Below, one piece after another: positions 1 through 10,412 of a DNA stretch of 64,000 bases (its first letter is position 1; every line of letters begins with the position of its first letter). The notes under the pieces are model-generated. The model ran no database searches, had not been told where the DNA came from, and was given only the letters and a program-made list of their open reading frames with translations. The translations under genes and the position numbers were made by a program. The stretch comes from Zygnema cylindricum (lineage: Eukaryota; Streptophyta; Zygnematophyceae; Zygnematales; Zygnemataceae): positions 60,831 to 124,830 of the forward strand of contig JBBHKE010001708.1 in the NCBI GenBank assembly GCA_037447655.1, in the 5' to 3' direction.

Positions 1-885
1 CGTTTTAGCGTATCTTTTTAACTTCTTTCTTACTTACTTTCTTCCAAGTTTATGACATAAACTGCGACATTTTCTGAATGATGGAGGGTTTTGGGGATTT
101 GGGATTTTTGGTTTATGCTTAATGCAGGTTTTTGGTTATTTCATCGGCAATATCATCTCCATTGCCTGCAATTGCATCTCTATTCTTTGTCCTTTGTGCA
201 TTTCCAGTGTATTATCTCATCTTCGGTCAACGAGGACCGGTCAAACCACCAGAATTGCAGTAAAATTCTCCCTCTGTGGCTCTACTCACGTCATATTTTT
301 CATCTTGGAAAATTTCTTCGCTTAAATTTGAATGCTTTATAAATTTGTGTACTCGCTTTCAAGTTTTGGGATTGATTTGCACGGTAGTCATAGTTGCTGG
401 ATGAGAGAATTTTTGAATATCCGGGCATCTTTCCAACAATTGGTTGTTTTTTAGATTGGAATATATAGAGGAGCTAATCATTTTTCCTTTACCCATTTTG
501 AGTGTACATTTTTGTGAGGAATTTTGTGAGGAATTTTTTGTTAGTCCAGCAGTAGGAAGGATCAATGCAGTTCAAGAATTTTTTGCTGCGAGGGTTCCAA
601 GAAGGATAAGGTAAAAGGTCAATAAAACAAAATTTTGTGTATTCAGGGTTTTGAGACGAAATGGATATAAAGACCTCATTTCCTTACATGAAATCCAGAG
701 AGAACCAATTATCTGTGTGGATTGTATTTCGCTGAATCAATGACCTGTCTTAATTGTATTTGCTTTTAAGGTCTGTCTTCTTTTTGGAAACCTTGAGGCT
801 TAAATTTCTATCTGTTTTCCATTCCTGATTCCATATTGCCGTTTTTCTTGAGAAAATGCATCTACAGAGCAACGTGATTCTCTTA
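1..885. other. AT-rich flank, no gene seen
   Basis: No open frame here shows a recognisable domain, and I see no RNA gene or terminal repeats. The short frames near 91-342 and 359-565 have no compositional or motif support. This is probably intergenic DNA or the non-coding flank of a gene outside the window. Confidence 0.5.
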
Positions 886-1112
886 GCATTTAGATTGTTG
901 GGTAATACCCGTTTTTCAAGGATTTTAATTTCTGGGGAATACTCATCCTTGTAGCATTTGAATTATTGGGAAATACTGTACCATTCTCGAAGCATTTTGT
1001 TGAAGAGTACAAGTACTCACTTTTGCAGCATTTCAATTTTTGAATATACTCATTCTTATGTCATTGTTGAGGAGTACCCATTCTCGTATTATTTAAATTG
1101 TTGAGAAATACT
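886..1112. repeat. Degenerate tandem repeat, unit about 36-46 bp
   Basis: A motif of the form GCATTTgAATTgTTGGGaAA followed by TACTCATTCTCGTA recurs roughly five to six times with substitutions and small indels (for example near 886, 950, 1028 and 1105). The copies are too diverged for a recent array. It ends about 270 bp upstream of the 7SL RNA gene. No function is inferred. Confidence 0.5.
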
Positions 1113-1386
1113 CACAGAATCCACTCCGTAATTTCGTACTTCCCACCCAATTTTCCACTAGTGCAACCCGCGCCAGCTGTAGGAACCGTACGGCACCCGA
1201 ATTAGTATTTTAAAAACCATACCGAAACCAAACCAGACCAAACCAAGTCGGGCCAAAGCAGTGCCATCGGAACCACTCCAACAAATTCCCGATAGCGTGA
1301 CATTAATGTTCACAATAACTGAAGTCAATTTATAAATAATATTTTGTTTTAAATAGATAATTAGTTTACTTTCGTCGAATATACCA

Positions 1387-1690
1387 CCGGGCATAGTAGC
1401 GCATGCCTGTAACCCAAGCGGGGGTAATTTGGATGGACCATCGCCCATGTGGTTCGGTCCATGTCGCCATGTTGAGGGCTTGCCCACTCCAAATCAGGGG
1501 TCAGCAAGGCCGCGCAGTTGCAGAACCGCGCGTCCTGGTTGGTAGGGAAGGGGGAACCGCGTGAGGCGGGCAACCGAGCAGCGCAAACCTCTCGCCCTTG
1601 ATAGTGGAGGGAACACGAGCCCGAGCGGTAGATGTGGGGCTCCCGGCCACATGTGAGCGCTTGGAACTCCCAAGTGACACAACTTTTTTT
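1387..1690 (+). ncRNA. 7SL: 7SL RNA (signal recognition particle RNA) gene
   Basis: This is the RNA scaffold of the signal recognition particle, which targets secretory proteins to the ER. The 5' end CCGGGCATAGTAGCGCATGC followed by CTGTAACCCAAGCGGGGG matches the plant 7SL Alu domain, including the invariant TGTAACCC at 1409-1416. Near 1558-1584 the arrangement GTGAGG, GGGCAACC, GAGCAGC is the helix 8 (SRP54-binding) signature: an asymmetric loop, a short hairpin and an AGCAG side. The gene closes with CAAGTGACACAAC and a T7 run at 1684-1690, a Pol III terminator. The length of about 300 nt is normal for plants. A TTTAAATA at 1350-1357 lies about 30 bp upstream and could be the TATA element. 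I could not find a convincing plant USE (RTCCCACATCG). Open frames on the minus strand across this region are shadows. Confidence 0.88.
1684..1690 (+). terminator. Pol III T-run terminator of 7SL RNA
   Basis: Seven consecutive T residues directly follow CACAAC, the expected 3' end of the 7SL transcript. Confidence 0.75.
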
Positions 1691-1755
1691 ATGTTTTTAT
1701 ATTAACTTGATTTTGACATAGGCCGCGAATTTTGGGTGGAAATCTGGCAGTGTTT

Positions 1756-1845
1756 GGTCCGAGCGCACTTTTAGTTGGTTTTCTCGGGAGTGGTTAGAAA
1801 ATAGTCCTACTTTGAACGACCGGGGTTCAAATCCCGCTCGGGTCA
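1756..1845 (+). other. tRNA-like segment with A-box and B-box (degenerate)
   Basis: GGTTCAAATCC at 1824-1834 is a canonical Pol III B box, and GGGAGTGGTTAG near 1786-1797 resembles an A box at about the right distance. GGTCCGAG (1756) and CTCGGGTC (1838) could pair imperfectly as an acceptor stem. The T-stem has mismatches and no sound anticodon arm can be drawn, so this is not a functional tRNA. It may be a tRNA relic or the head of a SINE. Confidence 0.3.
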
Positions 1846-1849
1846 ATGT

Positions 1850-4090
1850 TACGATTTAAAGTAAAAATGATATATGTATGCTACTAATTTTTTGAGCGCT
1901 GGTCGGTGGATGGTCTTTCACTTCGTATTATTAGTTAAAAAAGTGTACAGCAGGCTTATAATACGCATGTAATATAATTTTTAGTTTTTTACGCTTACAG
2001 TAAGGGAAACCGCATATTGGAACTTGCGATTGTTTCCGCACTTTTGAACTGCCCTGTTACAGTTGTCGATGCCCGAAGTTCCGAATCAATGAAAGGAAAT
2101 CATGCAACAGTTGGCATTTTTTGCTGCCCTTGAAAACTAATAAGGACATATTTTGTTGAAGTTACAAACTTCGGGTCCCTCAGGGAACGACGAAAAATAA
2201 AGGACAGCAGGCGAAAGATTCTCTTTTGGCAAGAGAGGTTTCTTTATCCAATAGAGTGAATTATGTTTCAAGGATTTTATCTGAAAACAAAGGAAAGTAG
2301 TAGATTTTCACTAACGCGTATGCTTCACAATTCCAGCAGTACATTTGGAACAAAGAAGGATTTTCTCTTTCACTTGAACATGGCTGCTTTATTCAACAGT
2401 TAAGGATGAAGCTTATCCAGGTGCCATTGCCAGAAAACTATAAACATTCAACTTTTTTATGTGTTCAGGACCGTTTAGTGGCAGAAAAGGAGAGATGACC
2501 ATTCAGAGCTCAATGTATGGCTCCATGACTAGAATGAACAACAACTAAACATCTGTCTCCTTGCAACATAAACTCACAATAGTAAGCCACAAATGGTTTT
2601 GGTCCTTAGAAAGAGTAGTCGTTGATAATCTAGAAAGTTCTTTAGTAGTATTACACAGTCAAGACATTCATATTTTCTACAAGCAAACACGTTTCAATTG
2701 TGAGTGCATTATGTACGTCTTTTCACCACAACTAAAAAAGAGTACAACACTAAAATGAGTACAACGCAAAAAAGTGCACAACAAAATGGAGCCATGTTCT
2801 GATAGGACATGAAACACCATCGAATTTTTAAAACTCACCAGGTACAAATAAATTACAGCACCTATTTCAAAGATCACCAAGCTTTTAGCACATAATATAA
2901 AATATATATTCTTATTAAAGAACATACATAAAAAGGTGCAAAAGCCGATCAAGATGACTCTACCTTTATAAATACTATAGTATTCTATTGGCTCGGTAAA
3001 CGACAATAAGGCATTCTATCTACGGAAAAAGATACAGTTTGTTTTTTGCAGTTTAACAGCCCATTTGTGCAATTTCTTGGAAGTTGGTTCACCACATTTG
3101 AGGCCTGGTATTAACAAAAAAACCGGCGGGATCCATTAGAAAGCGTTAAACGCCAAAACAAACACAAAAAACAAATAGATTATCCTCATTACCAACCGAA
3201 TCTTTTATCAACCGAAGAAATCGATTCAAAAATGTGCTTGTTACATACAACAGGTGGTACAAAACTACAGATATAATAGGTGTGGTTCAAATAATACGCT
3301 TTCTGAATGCCAGAAAACAAATATTTTTACAAATTAAATACAATATGCAACATATTCTCTAGAAAGAAAAAAAAAACATTCTCTTTCAATTCATACTGCA
3401 AGACAAACTTAACAAATGGTACAACATCTGGTATAATCTGCGAGTCCAAAATCCTTCTCAGGTCCAATAGTCAAAGAACCAACTATTGGATTCCAACTGT
3501 TATGACAGAAAATAGCCATTGAAAGATTATTTTTACTAACAGAGATGCCCAATTTCTTCCTTTTGAATCCACAAAAATCCCAACGACCGCAAGTTTGTTT
3601 CATTCCATTAAAAAAAAAATGTTTCAAACTCACTCTCGATGAGCTAACGCCATATAAACGTCAACTTAAGGTGACCGTTAAATGAGCAAAAGCTTCAAAA
3701 AAGGACCAATAGATGACCTGTTTATTGTAATGGTACTGAATTAAAATCATACATGTCTTCTTATGCAACACATTATCAATGATATCCACTCTACTGATAT
3801 ATAGACAAAGGGACGAAACATAACCAGCAGTAACTTTACACCTACCAGATAATATAGAAAAGAAAAGGTGGCCCGAATACCTCATGTGTCTCATCTTTTA
3901 CTTTTATATTTCACAACTTTAGTACAGTTACTTACTTATTCAAGGAAGTGAACTTGTATGGATGGGCAAACCACCAATAGGGTCTCCCTCCTTATTATAG
4001 CTTGATGTTGTTTTCACTGGAAGTCACATGACAAACATTATCGTCAAGATGAAGACAGGCGTGACAACAAAATGACGTCTTCAGATCCAA
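1850..4090. other. Intergenic, no gene recognised
   Basis: AT-rich sequence. The longest frames (for example 2677-3006 on minus) have no domain, no transmembrane pattern beyond AT-rich bias and no neighbouring splice logic. I see no terminal inverted repeats or LTR similarity to other parts of the window. Confidence 0.5.
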
Positions 4091-4094
4091 TATA

Positions 4095-4548
4095 GCCACT
4101 CTCTCACTCTTCCTCCCTCCCCTCCTTTTTCCTCTCTCCCTCTCGCTTTCGCCCTCTCACTCTCCCTCTCTTCCTCTCTCGCCCTCCTTCCTCTGCCCCT
4201 CTTCCCTCTCCCATTTCCCCTTTCCTTCTCGCCCTCTGCTTTCCTTCTCCCTCCTAATTTGACCCTCTAACTCTCCCCCTCCTTCTCCCTTCGCCCCTTT
4301 CCCCTTTCTCGAACTCTTCCTTTCCCTCTCCCTCTCACTCTCGCCCTCTCACACTCCCTCTCTCCCCACTTCTTCCTCTCCCCTATCCCCTTTCCCCTTC
4401 CATCTCCCTCCCCCTCTCGCCACCACGCTCTCCCGCTCCCCACCCTATTTCGTCTGTCCCCCTCTCCCCTCTCTCCTTTCCCCTTTCTCTCTCGCCCTCT
4501 TCCTCTCCCTCTCCCTCCCACTCTCGCCCTCTCACTCTCCCTCGAAGC
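4095..4548. repeat. 450-bp polypyrimidine (CT-rich) tract
   Basis: The plus strand is almost purely C and T for about 450 bp, built from irregular CCCTCTC, TCTCGCCC and CTTCCTCT words. Interruptions by A or G are rare and mostly occur as CTCGCCCTC or CTCACTC. The Arg/Glu/Gly-rich minus-strand frame at 4267-4656 is produced by this composition and is not a gene. Mirror-symmetric polypurine-polypyrimidine DNA of this kind can form triplex structures. Confidence 0.85.
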
Positions 4549-5029
4549 CAATGTGCAACCAACAACAAAAAACCCCAACCATAAGTTAACATTCTTATCA
4601 AAAAATGCAGTATGGTAAAAATAACCAAAATCCGGTAGTGAGAACAACTTAGGCAATCTGAATCAGTACATAACACAAGGTACTGTAAAAAAACACATGT
4701 TCAATTTTACTTAAGGATAAACCCACTAGAGCTTAAATAGACTTTGTGATCCCTAGACACAAATGGCTATAGTATCTGACAACAACATTAAAAAATGCTA
4801 CTCTCAATGAGAAACTCTAATAGCCACAATTAATAACAAATGCTTTGCCATCCAATGCCTTTACCCGAAACAACATAAGAGGGTAATGCAAAAGTACGTC
4901 CTCTTAAACAAAAAATGGGGTACTTCCATAAACACATTCCTATCTGCTAAAAGTGATCAAATTCAAACGAAAATAAACCAGTACAAACGCAATAAACATA
5001 GAATTCCTCAAATCAGGGTAAACTAGATG
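4549..5029. other. Spacer between CT tract and MITE, no gene seen
   Basis: AT-rich spacer. It lies downstream of the mTERF stop and may hold its 3' UTR beyond the MITE. No polyadenylation signal can be assigned with confidence. Confidence 0.4.
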
Positions 5030-5235
5030 CATCGCCAATCCTCAATACTACCCACCCATCGGTATTATTGATGACAAACTAATTCAGTTGGCCGAAAATC
5101 ATAAAATAGTGGTAAAAACACTATTTAAGGGAGTGACCTTAAATCAGCCACGTCTCTTAGCCCTAAATTAGTATTATTGATACTGCTTTTGCTTTAATAC
5201 TAGAAATTCCTCTACACTAATAGCGATGAGCAGTG
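5030..5235. mobile_element. TA-flanked MITE overlapping the mTERF 3' end
   Basis: The right end CACTAATAGCGATGAGCAGTG (5215-5235), followed by TA, is the family terminus seen repeatedly between 7.5 and 20.3 kb. The left end is degenerate: CATCGCCAATC at 5030-5040 compares with CACCGCCAATC in the 7568 copy. The right terminus lies inside the mTERF reading frame and supplies its last codons and stop. The left boundary is less certain than the right. Confidence 0.6.
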
Positions 5236-6528
5236 TACATTTGTGTACCTGGAAGAATAGAGTGATGTCCCAAATCGGCGATCAAACTCCCTGTTTGATG
5301 TCGCAAACATATAACTAAAGCTTAAGTCTCCTTTGCCAACAGCCACACATGCTTTGTATCGTGGTATTACCCGCTTTTCCAAACTATATGATAAAATAGT
5401 AGGATGTCTCAACACTTCCTCCAGATCTCGATTCATCGTATGTACCACGAAGTAAAGTGCATCCGAAATCTTTTCCGGAGACTGACTTAAAACATGTGGT
5501 GCACTTATAATCATTTTGCGAACCAATTCCTCACCGAAAATCTCCGACAATTTTTGGTAACTCCTTGACAAAGTACTGGGATTCATGTTTAAAAGCCTCA
5601 CATGTCTAGAGATCATGTGTTCCACTGGATAATCTCCCCCCATAATCAGCTTCAAATTTTCAAGTTTTACAGACAGAGCGTTTATACCCAAACCAAGAAC
5701 GACAGGGGATTTCTGAATGAACATTCGAACATCCCCTATTCCAATCGACTCGAGAAACTTGTACTTTTCCCTTAGTTTAGAAGGTGACATTCGTAACAAA
5801 GCTGGTGCCCTGCTTACCACTAGGCCTACTCTGTCCAACTCTAATTCTTCATCCAGAAAAGTCAATACAGACTTTATTTGTGGTATACTGGATCTTAAAA
5901 AACACGAATTTAACGCAACCGCCATACAAAACTCTTTCTGAGTGATGCCATGAGAGGAGAATATAAACAGAAGAGAAGTAATTTTGTCTTTCATTTGCTG
6001 GTATTGGTAATGTATGAAAGCTGGTAAGCGTTTTATAACAAGAATTAATTGCTTTTTGTTCATTCCCAATGCTAATAGAAGTGTTATATTCCTTACTCCC
6101 TCTGGACTGTCAAGTATTCCTGGATACCAAACTTGTAAAAATTCCAAAGTTTCTGTAATTTCTGAGTCACTGACAGAATACCACACTACATTATGTTTAT
6201 TTTCACTTATCACATTGAGACTATTTTCACCAACTTGAATGGAATTAACTTTGAGATCCTGTTCTTCAGATTCTTCCAAAATGCCAGCTGTCAAAGATGT
6301 GACTGAAGAAGGTAGCAATGTATGTCTCAGACTTTTAAAAAATGTTTGATTCCATAAAAAATTAGCGCTAAGTCCAAAAGAGGGAGAACCGGCAAACAGA
6401 CGAAATTGACTAGAATTTGATTTGGGATCAATAACAGTGGTAGGGATGGTTAGATGGAGAGAAGAATCTACAGTAATAATAGCAGAAATTCCAGCCTGTT
6501 GACGAGGTACTAGAAGAACAAAAGACAT
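5212..6528 (-). CDS. mTERF-family protein (organellar transcription/RNA factor)
   Basis: A 438-residue intronless frame. mTERF proteins are helical-repeat nucleic-acid binders that act in mitochondria or plastids on transcription, intron splicing or rRNA maturation. Repeats run from about residue 130 to 405. Successive copies carry the pattern of hydrophobic helices with a conserved Pro, for example VSRAPALLRMSPSKLREKYK (about 237-256), IQKSPVVLGLG and ISAPHVLSQSPEKI. The family C-terminal signature HPTILSYSLEKRVIPRYKA is near 385-403. Residues 1-90 are Ser/Thr-rich, poor in acidic residues and unlike the repeats, consistent with an organelle transit peptide. The last residues VHCSSLLV and the stop are encoded inside a MITE terminus, so the native C-terminus was probably replaced. 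The family is certain; the paralogue and organelle are not determinable. Confidence 0.88.
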   Translation of the reverse strand: MSFVLLVPRQQAGISAIITVDSSLHLTIPTTVIDPKSNSSQFRLFAGSPSFGLSANFLWNQTFFKSLRHTLLPSSVTSLTAGILEESEEQDLKVNSIQVGENSLNVISENKHNVVWYSVSDSEITETLEFLQVWYPGILDSPEGVRNITLLLALGMNKKQLILVIKRLPAFIHYQYQQMKDKITSLLFIFSSHGITQKEFCMAVALNSCFLRSSIPQIKSVLTFLDEELELDRVGLVVSRAPALLRMSPSKLREKYKFLESIGIGDVRMFIQKSPVVLGLGINALSVKLENLKLIMGGDYPVEHMISRHVRLLNMNPSTLSRSYQKLSEIFGEELVRKMIISAPHVLSQSPEKISDALYFVVHTMNRDLEEVLRHPTILSYSLEKRVIPRYKACVAVGKGDLSFSYMFATSNREFDRRFGTSLYSSRYTNVHCSSLLV

Positions 6529-7223
6529 CTTTGATATGTATTTTGAAAAAGATGGAAATGAAATGGACTCAAAAGCAGCTTACAAACAATAGAAGAACTG
6601 ATGAATAGAAGGTGAAGAAGAAGAAAAAGAAGAATGGATAAATAGAAGGGAAGGAAAAGTTACTGAAACATATTGCCTTTAACAAGCAACTGTGATTACT
6701 TCAGCTTTATCCATTCTTCATTTAGGTAGCAATCGTTATTTTTAGCAAAAAAAATATTGAATATACAGGCGTTACAGCATTTAGGGATTTGGATCAAACT
6801 TAAAAGTAGATGCGCTGTACAAAATGCTGAGCTCAATTATTCAACTCTCCAACTCTCCATTTATTCTTCCATACCGCACATTCTAAAGTAATCGCCGTGG
6901 TTGCAAGTAAAATGTCAGAAGAAAAAACTTCTGCATACATAAGAACGTATATATTTATATGTTTCCTAGTCCCTACACAGGTTTCACAGACATGCTTCCT
7001 GCTTTGTAAAGCAAAAAATAGACAAGATAAGCAAGTACAGCAGTACTGTACTGTAGTCCTTGGACAGCTACAGTAGTAGAAATTAGCAGTGCTGATGTGA
7101 ATTTAGTGTCAGCTACACTAATTTAATCACTTGCGACGTGGCGTATTTTATGCCCCACATTCAAGTAAGGTTAGTAATACTACAGTGCAGTATTTAATTT
7201 TCTCTACAGAATACGGAACATCG
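6529..7223. other. mTERF upstream region, no gene seen
   Basis: Contains the mTERF 5' leader and presumed promoter. It is AT-rich with short CAGTACTG-type palindromes near 7030-7065. No second gene is visible. Confidence 0.4.
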
Positions 7224-7231
7224 TACATTAC

Positions 7232-7537
7232 CATAGTTCAAAAGTAGGTGAAAGTAGGCCCATACAATATGCCTATTGTATGCAAAACATACAATATGAC
7301 CTTAAGATCCATACTGTATTCGGACCTATTCGGACCAATTAAAACATTCGGACCAAAAATTGGACCAATTAAAACATTCAGACCAAAAATAATAATTTAC
7401 ACCGTCAGATTCGGACGATCGGACGGTCGCTGATCAAAGTAGTGATCTAAGGAGATCACATGAAAAGCCCATAACACAACTTACGATAAAGGCGCCGACC
7501 AAAGGCCTACCATAAAAACGCCTACTTTTGAACTATG
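7232..7537. mobile_element. hAT-type MITE with 8-bp TSD
   Basis: Terminal inverted repeats CATAGTTCAAAAGTAGG (7232) and CCTACTTTTGAACTATG (ending 7537) are exact complements. Both sides carry the identical 8-bp direct repeat TACATTAC (7224-7231 and 7538-7545). An 8-bp duplication is the hallmark of hAT transposition. The 306-bp interior has no ORF of note, so it is non-autonomous. The target was the left terminus of the TA-flanked MITE that starts at 7545. Confidence 0.85.
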
Positions 7538-7544
7538 TACATTA

Positions 7545-7949
7545 CACTGTCCATAGCCATTACAGTACACCGCCAATCGCTATTAGCGTACAGGTTTCTT
7601 TAGCGTATAGGAATAATTACCGTTATTAACGCTAATTGGGAATATGGAAATTTTCAAAAAAATCGTTTACTCTAATTAAGAATTAAGGTTTTTTTAAATA
7701 GTATGGATAATTCTATTTGAGAATTTGAGAAAAAAAAAGCGGGACCGAATTAGCGTTCAATACGCTAATAGCGTTTGGCGGTGTAGCTGATCACTCTATT
7801 TCGAGTGACGTTTTTAATAATTAAAAAATCGTACATGTGTTGTGTGCGGTGTTGCGCTGTGAGTGTCATTAACTCATTATTCAGTCTATTTAATTATTAT
7901 AACCAGCCGACACTAATTAGTTTCTTATCTCTAATAGCGATGGCCGGTG
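7545..7949. mobile_element. TA-flanked MITE (outer), interrupted by a second copy
   Basis: The left end CACTGTCCATAGCCATTACAG (7545) and the right end CTCTAATAGCGATGGCCGGTG (7929-7949) are degenerate inverted repeats, each flanked by TA. The left end closely matches the left end of the NOSIP-intron copy. A different family member (7568-7783) is inserted about 20 bp inside the left end, leaving 7784-7949 as the remainder. Confidence 0.55.
7568..7783. mobile_element. TA-flanked MITE, 216 bp
   Basis: Left CACCGCCAATCGCTATTAGC and right GCTAATAGCGTTTGGCGGTG are inverted repeats, both with TA outside. The interior is AT-rich and non-coding. Confidence 0.75.
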
Positions 7950-8468
7950 TAGATGTGTGGTGCGAAGGATATTGGATAGTGGATAGTGTATACTGGATGC
8001 TGGATAGTGTAACTGTAATAAATGTCCGTACATATTCTATGTCCGTTCGTACAATAATCTATCCTCCAGAATGTCCGCAACTGCGCAATGCTGCAGGGAA
8101 CACGCCTCAGTCAGCACGTGTCAACAGCGAATAATTTCTGGTAACAGTTATATTTCAGTTACGGTGAATCTAGCCGTACAAAACGCAAAACTGCTGTACA
8201 GTACAGCACTGTGGTATCCGCATATGACATAAAGTACAATAAGTTCAGTGAATAATTGTACTTTTACGTACAGAAGCCTATGGAAAACCTTTCCTCAAGG
8301 ATAAAGAATTGCTTGTCTCCAAATTTTATAAAATCAAAAACAAAAAACAAAAAAGGAAAGTTAGTTTTTCAAGTTCAAGACCGATTTTGTGACATTAGCT
8401 GCCACTGTGTTATGTACTGTCTAGTTTTTCCAACAGGGAAAGACTATTTTATGTGAAGACATTTTACG

Positions 8469-8478
8469 CATATATAAC
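8469..8478 (+). promoter_or_regulatory. Possible TATA box of NOSIP
   Basis: CATATATAAC lies 78-87 bp before the NOSIP start codon, in a normal place for a plant TATA box with a short leader. It rests on position and sequence only. Confidence 0.35.
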
Positions 8479-8555
8479 TCAAATATATACATACATATTA
8501 CAAATTTTACACATAAAACTGTTTTTTCTTCTGAATATATCAACCAGATACCAAG

Positions 8556-10412
8556 ATGCCTCAGCGTCATTCTAAAAACAATAATGATCTTGCACATTTT
8601 ACATATGAAGAAAAGAGGAGATTAGGGTTTGGGACTCAAAAGGAAAGACTTGGAAAGGACTCCATCAAACCTTTTGATTCTTGTGCTCTTTGTCTCAAGC
8701 CTGTCATTGATCCAGTATCCTGTAAAAATGGCCACCTGTTTTGTAAAGACTGTATTTACGCCTGCCTTTTGGCACAGAAAAAAGATATAAAACGGTAAGC
8801 GATTTCGTTTTATCTTGTTTTTTGTAAACTTTGTGTTTTTTTTCATTATTGCCAAATATTTGAAGCTTGTTTATGCATTTTTAACGCACGTAAATAATAA
8901 AAAAATATATGTGTTTATGTAAGATGTTGAAGGTTTTCATATCTTGTTTAACTATCTAGTTTTGACTGCCGGACGATTTTTAGGAAAATTTGCCTTTTTT
9001 TTAATTGACTTTTTTATAATAGTATGGATCCTAAAAACCCTTATATCCTCATACACATCTAAGGAGTCTGCCCAGTGACAAAGCCTTAAAAAAGCCTAAC
9101 AAACAAAAAAAAAAAAACCTGAAACACGTTCGAATCGGCTAATTGATGAATGAGGCAAATGGAAAGCCAGTATGCGTTTTGTCAAGCTAATGCAGTTGTT
9201 TAAAATAAGTTGAAAAATTCAGTAGAATGTCTTTCAAACTTACATTTAAAACTTTCTTTAGAGACGTGAAGGGCTCAACTCCGTATGGACCATCCCATGA
9301 CCGTTTACGATTATTGGGTATTTTCTGACCTTACAGATGAGAATCGTGCGGTCAGAAATAGCCTAATCTTTGAAAAAGGGTAACTCAATAAACCAAAAGA
9401 GTCTTATTGGAGCCAACCCTAATACTGCAAGAAGTAAGTACTGATACTGCAGGTTAAGTGTGGAAAGCCTTCAAAAATGTGGACATATAACAAGCCTCTC
9501 TGGCACACTCATTGTATTGACATTTTTGTTTATCTGGTACACTGTCCATCTCTATTAGAGTAAATCACTTTAATTCATGTGAGTGTTTTTGACCCTTATA
9601 AATAAGTGGTAATTCCATTTTATAGTTAAGTGGCAAAAGTTAACCCAGTGTATTTAAATTTATGAAAGTGTCAACCCTAGCAATTTACTAACTCTAATAG
9701 CGATGGGTGGTGTATTTTTGCATGCAGGAAAGTTGCTCTTTACCATTTTCAAGAAAAGCAAGAAGCGGAAGAAAAGAAAGAACAGGAGATTGCGGAGAGA
9801 GAGAGAGAGCTTGAAGCTTTTGATAGGCAAAACAGTAGTGCAGTTCCTGTGACTGAGGATGGACGCCAATTGAGTCGAAGCCATAGTTCAGGTTTTCATG
9901 GAGCCAATTCTGTAAAAACAACAGCATATGAAGAAGAGGCTCTGAGAACGATGCGAGCCTATTGGTTGCCTTCAGCAACCCCAGAAGCTTCCGAGAGATT
10001 GGAGGCACCAGACACGCACACTGTTTGTCCCGAGGGAAAAGAAAAACTAAAGTTGAAGGATCTTTTCGATGTCCGCTTTATGGAATTACCAGGACGAGAG
10101 GCTAAAGAAATCGAGACTGGCGGAGATCGTTTTATGTGTGCCTCATGTTCTGAAACTTTTACAAATGTATCATCCATTACGGCGATTCGAACGTGTGGTC
10201 ACGCATTCTGTAAAAGATGTGCAGAAAAGTTTGTCTTAACGGATTTGGCGTGTGTCACATGTTCCAAACCTTGTAAAGCGAAGGATGTGGTGAATCTGGA
10301 AAAAGGAGGGACAGGATTTAGTGGCCATGGTGATCAAGTTGTTGCCACAGTATTCAAACATCTCGGTAGTGGATCTGGGGCAGCCCCTTTGCGCCCAATA
10401 ACAAGACTGTAG
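8556..10412 (+). CDS. NOSIP: NOSIP/CSU1-type RING/U-box E3 ubiquitin ligase (two exons)
   Basis: Exon 1 is 8556-8794 and exon 2 is 9728-10412, separated by a GT-AG intron (CG|GTAAGC to GCAG|GAAAG). The product has about 307 residues, the usual family length. It opens with MPQRHSKNNNDLAHFTYEEK, nearly invariant in plant NOSIP homologues. A first split RING/U-box lies near residues 43-66 (CALC, CKNGHLFC, C). It is followed by a charged EK-rich helix (KQEAEEKKEQEIAERERELE) and the conserved GFHGANSVKTTAYEEEALRT. The second RING is CASC, CGHAFCKRC, CVTC at about 215-258, before GGTGFSGHGD and HLGSGSG. Plant members act as E3 ligases in the nucleus and cytoplasm; Arabidopsis CSU1 targets light-signalling components. 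The intron carries a MITE ending 15 bp from the acceptor. Confidence 0.95.
9540..9712. mobile_element. TA-flanked MITE inside the NOSIP intron
   Basis: The left end CACTGTCCATCTCTATTAGAG (9540) and right end CTCTAATAGCGATGGGTGGTG (ending 9712) are inverted repeats flanked by TA. The element fills the 3' end of the intron. A perfect TACTAAC (9686-9692) lies inside it, 35 bp upstream of the AG acceptor, so the insertion appears to provide the branch site. Confidence 0.75.

Noticed and set aside
1158-1682. Three overlapping minus-strand frames of 62-109 codons
   Set aside because: They lie antisense across the 7SL RNA gene and its upstream region; their openness follows from the GC-rich RNA sequence.
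1756-1845. Functional tRNA next to 7SL
   Set aside because: B box is good, but T-stem and anticodon arm do not pair; kept only as a tRNA-like relic.
4267-4676. Arg/Glu/Gly-rich minus-strand proteins
   Set aside because: Pure translation of the CT-rich tract; no non-repetitive domain.
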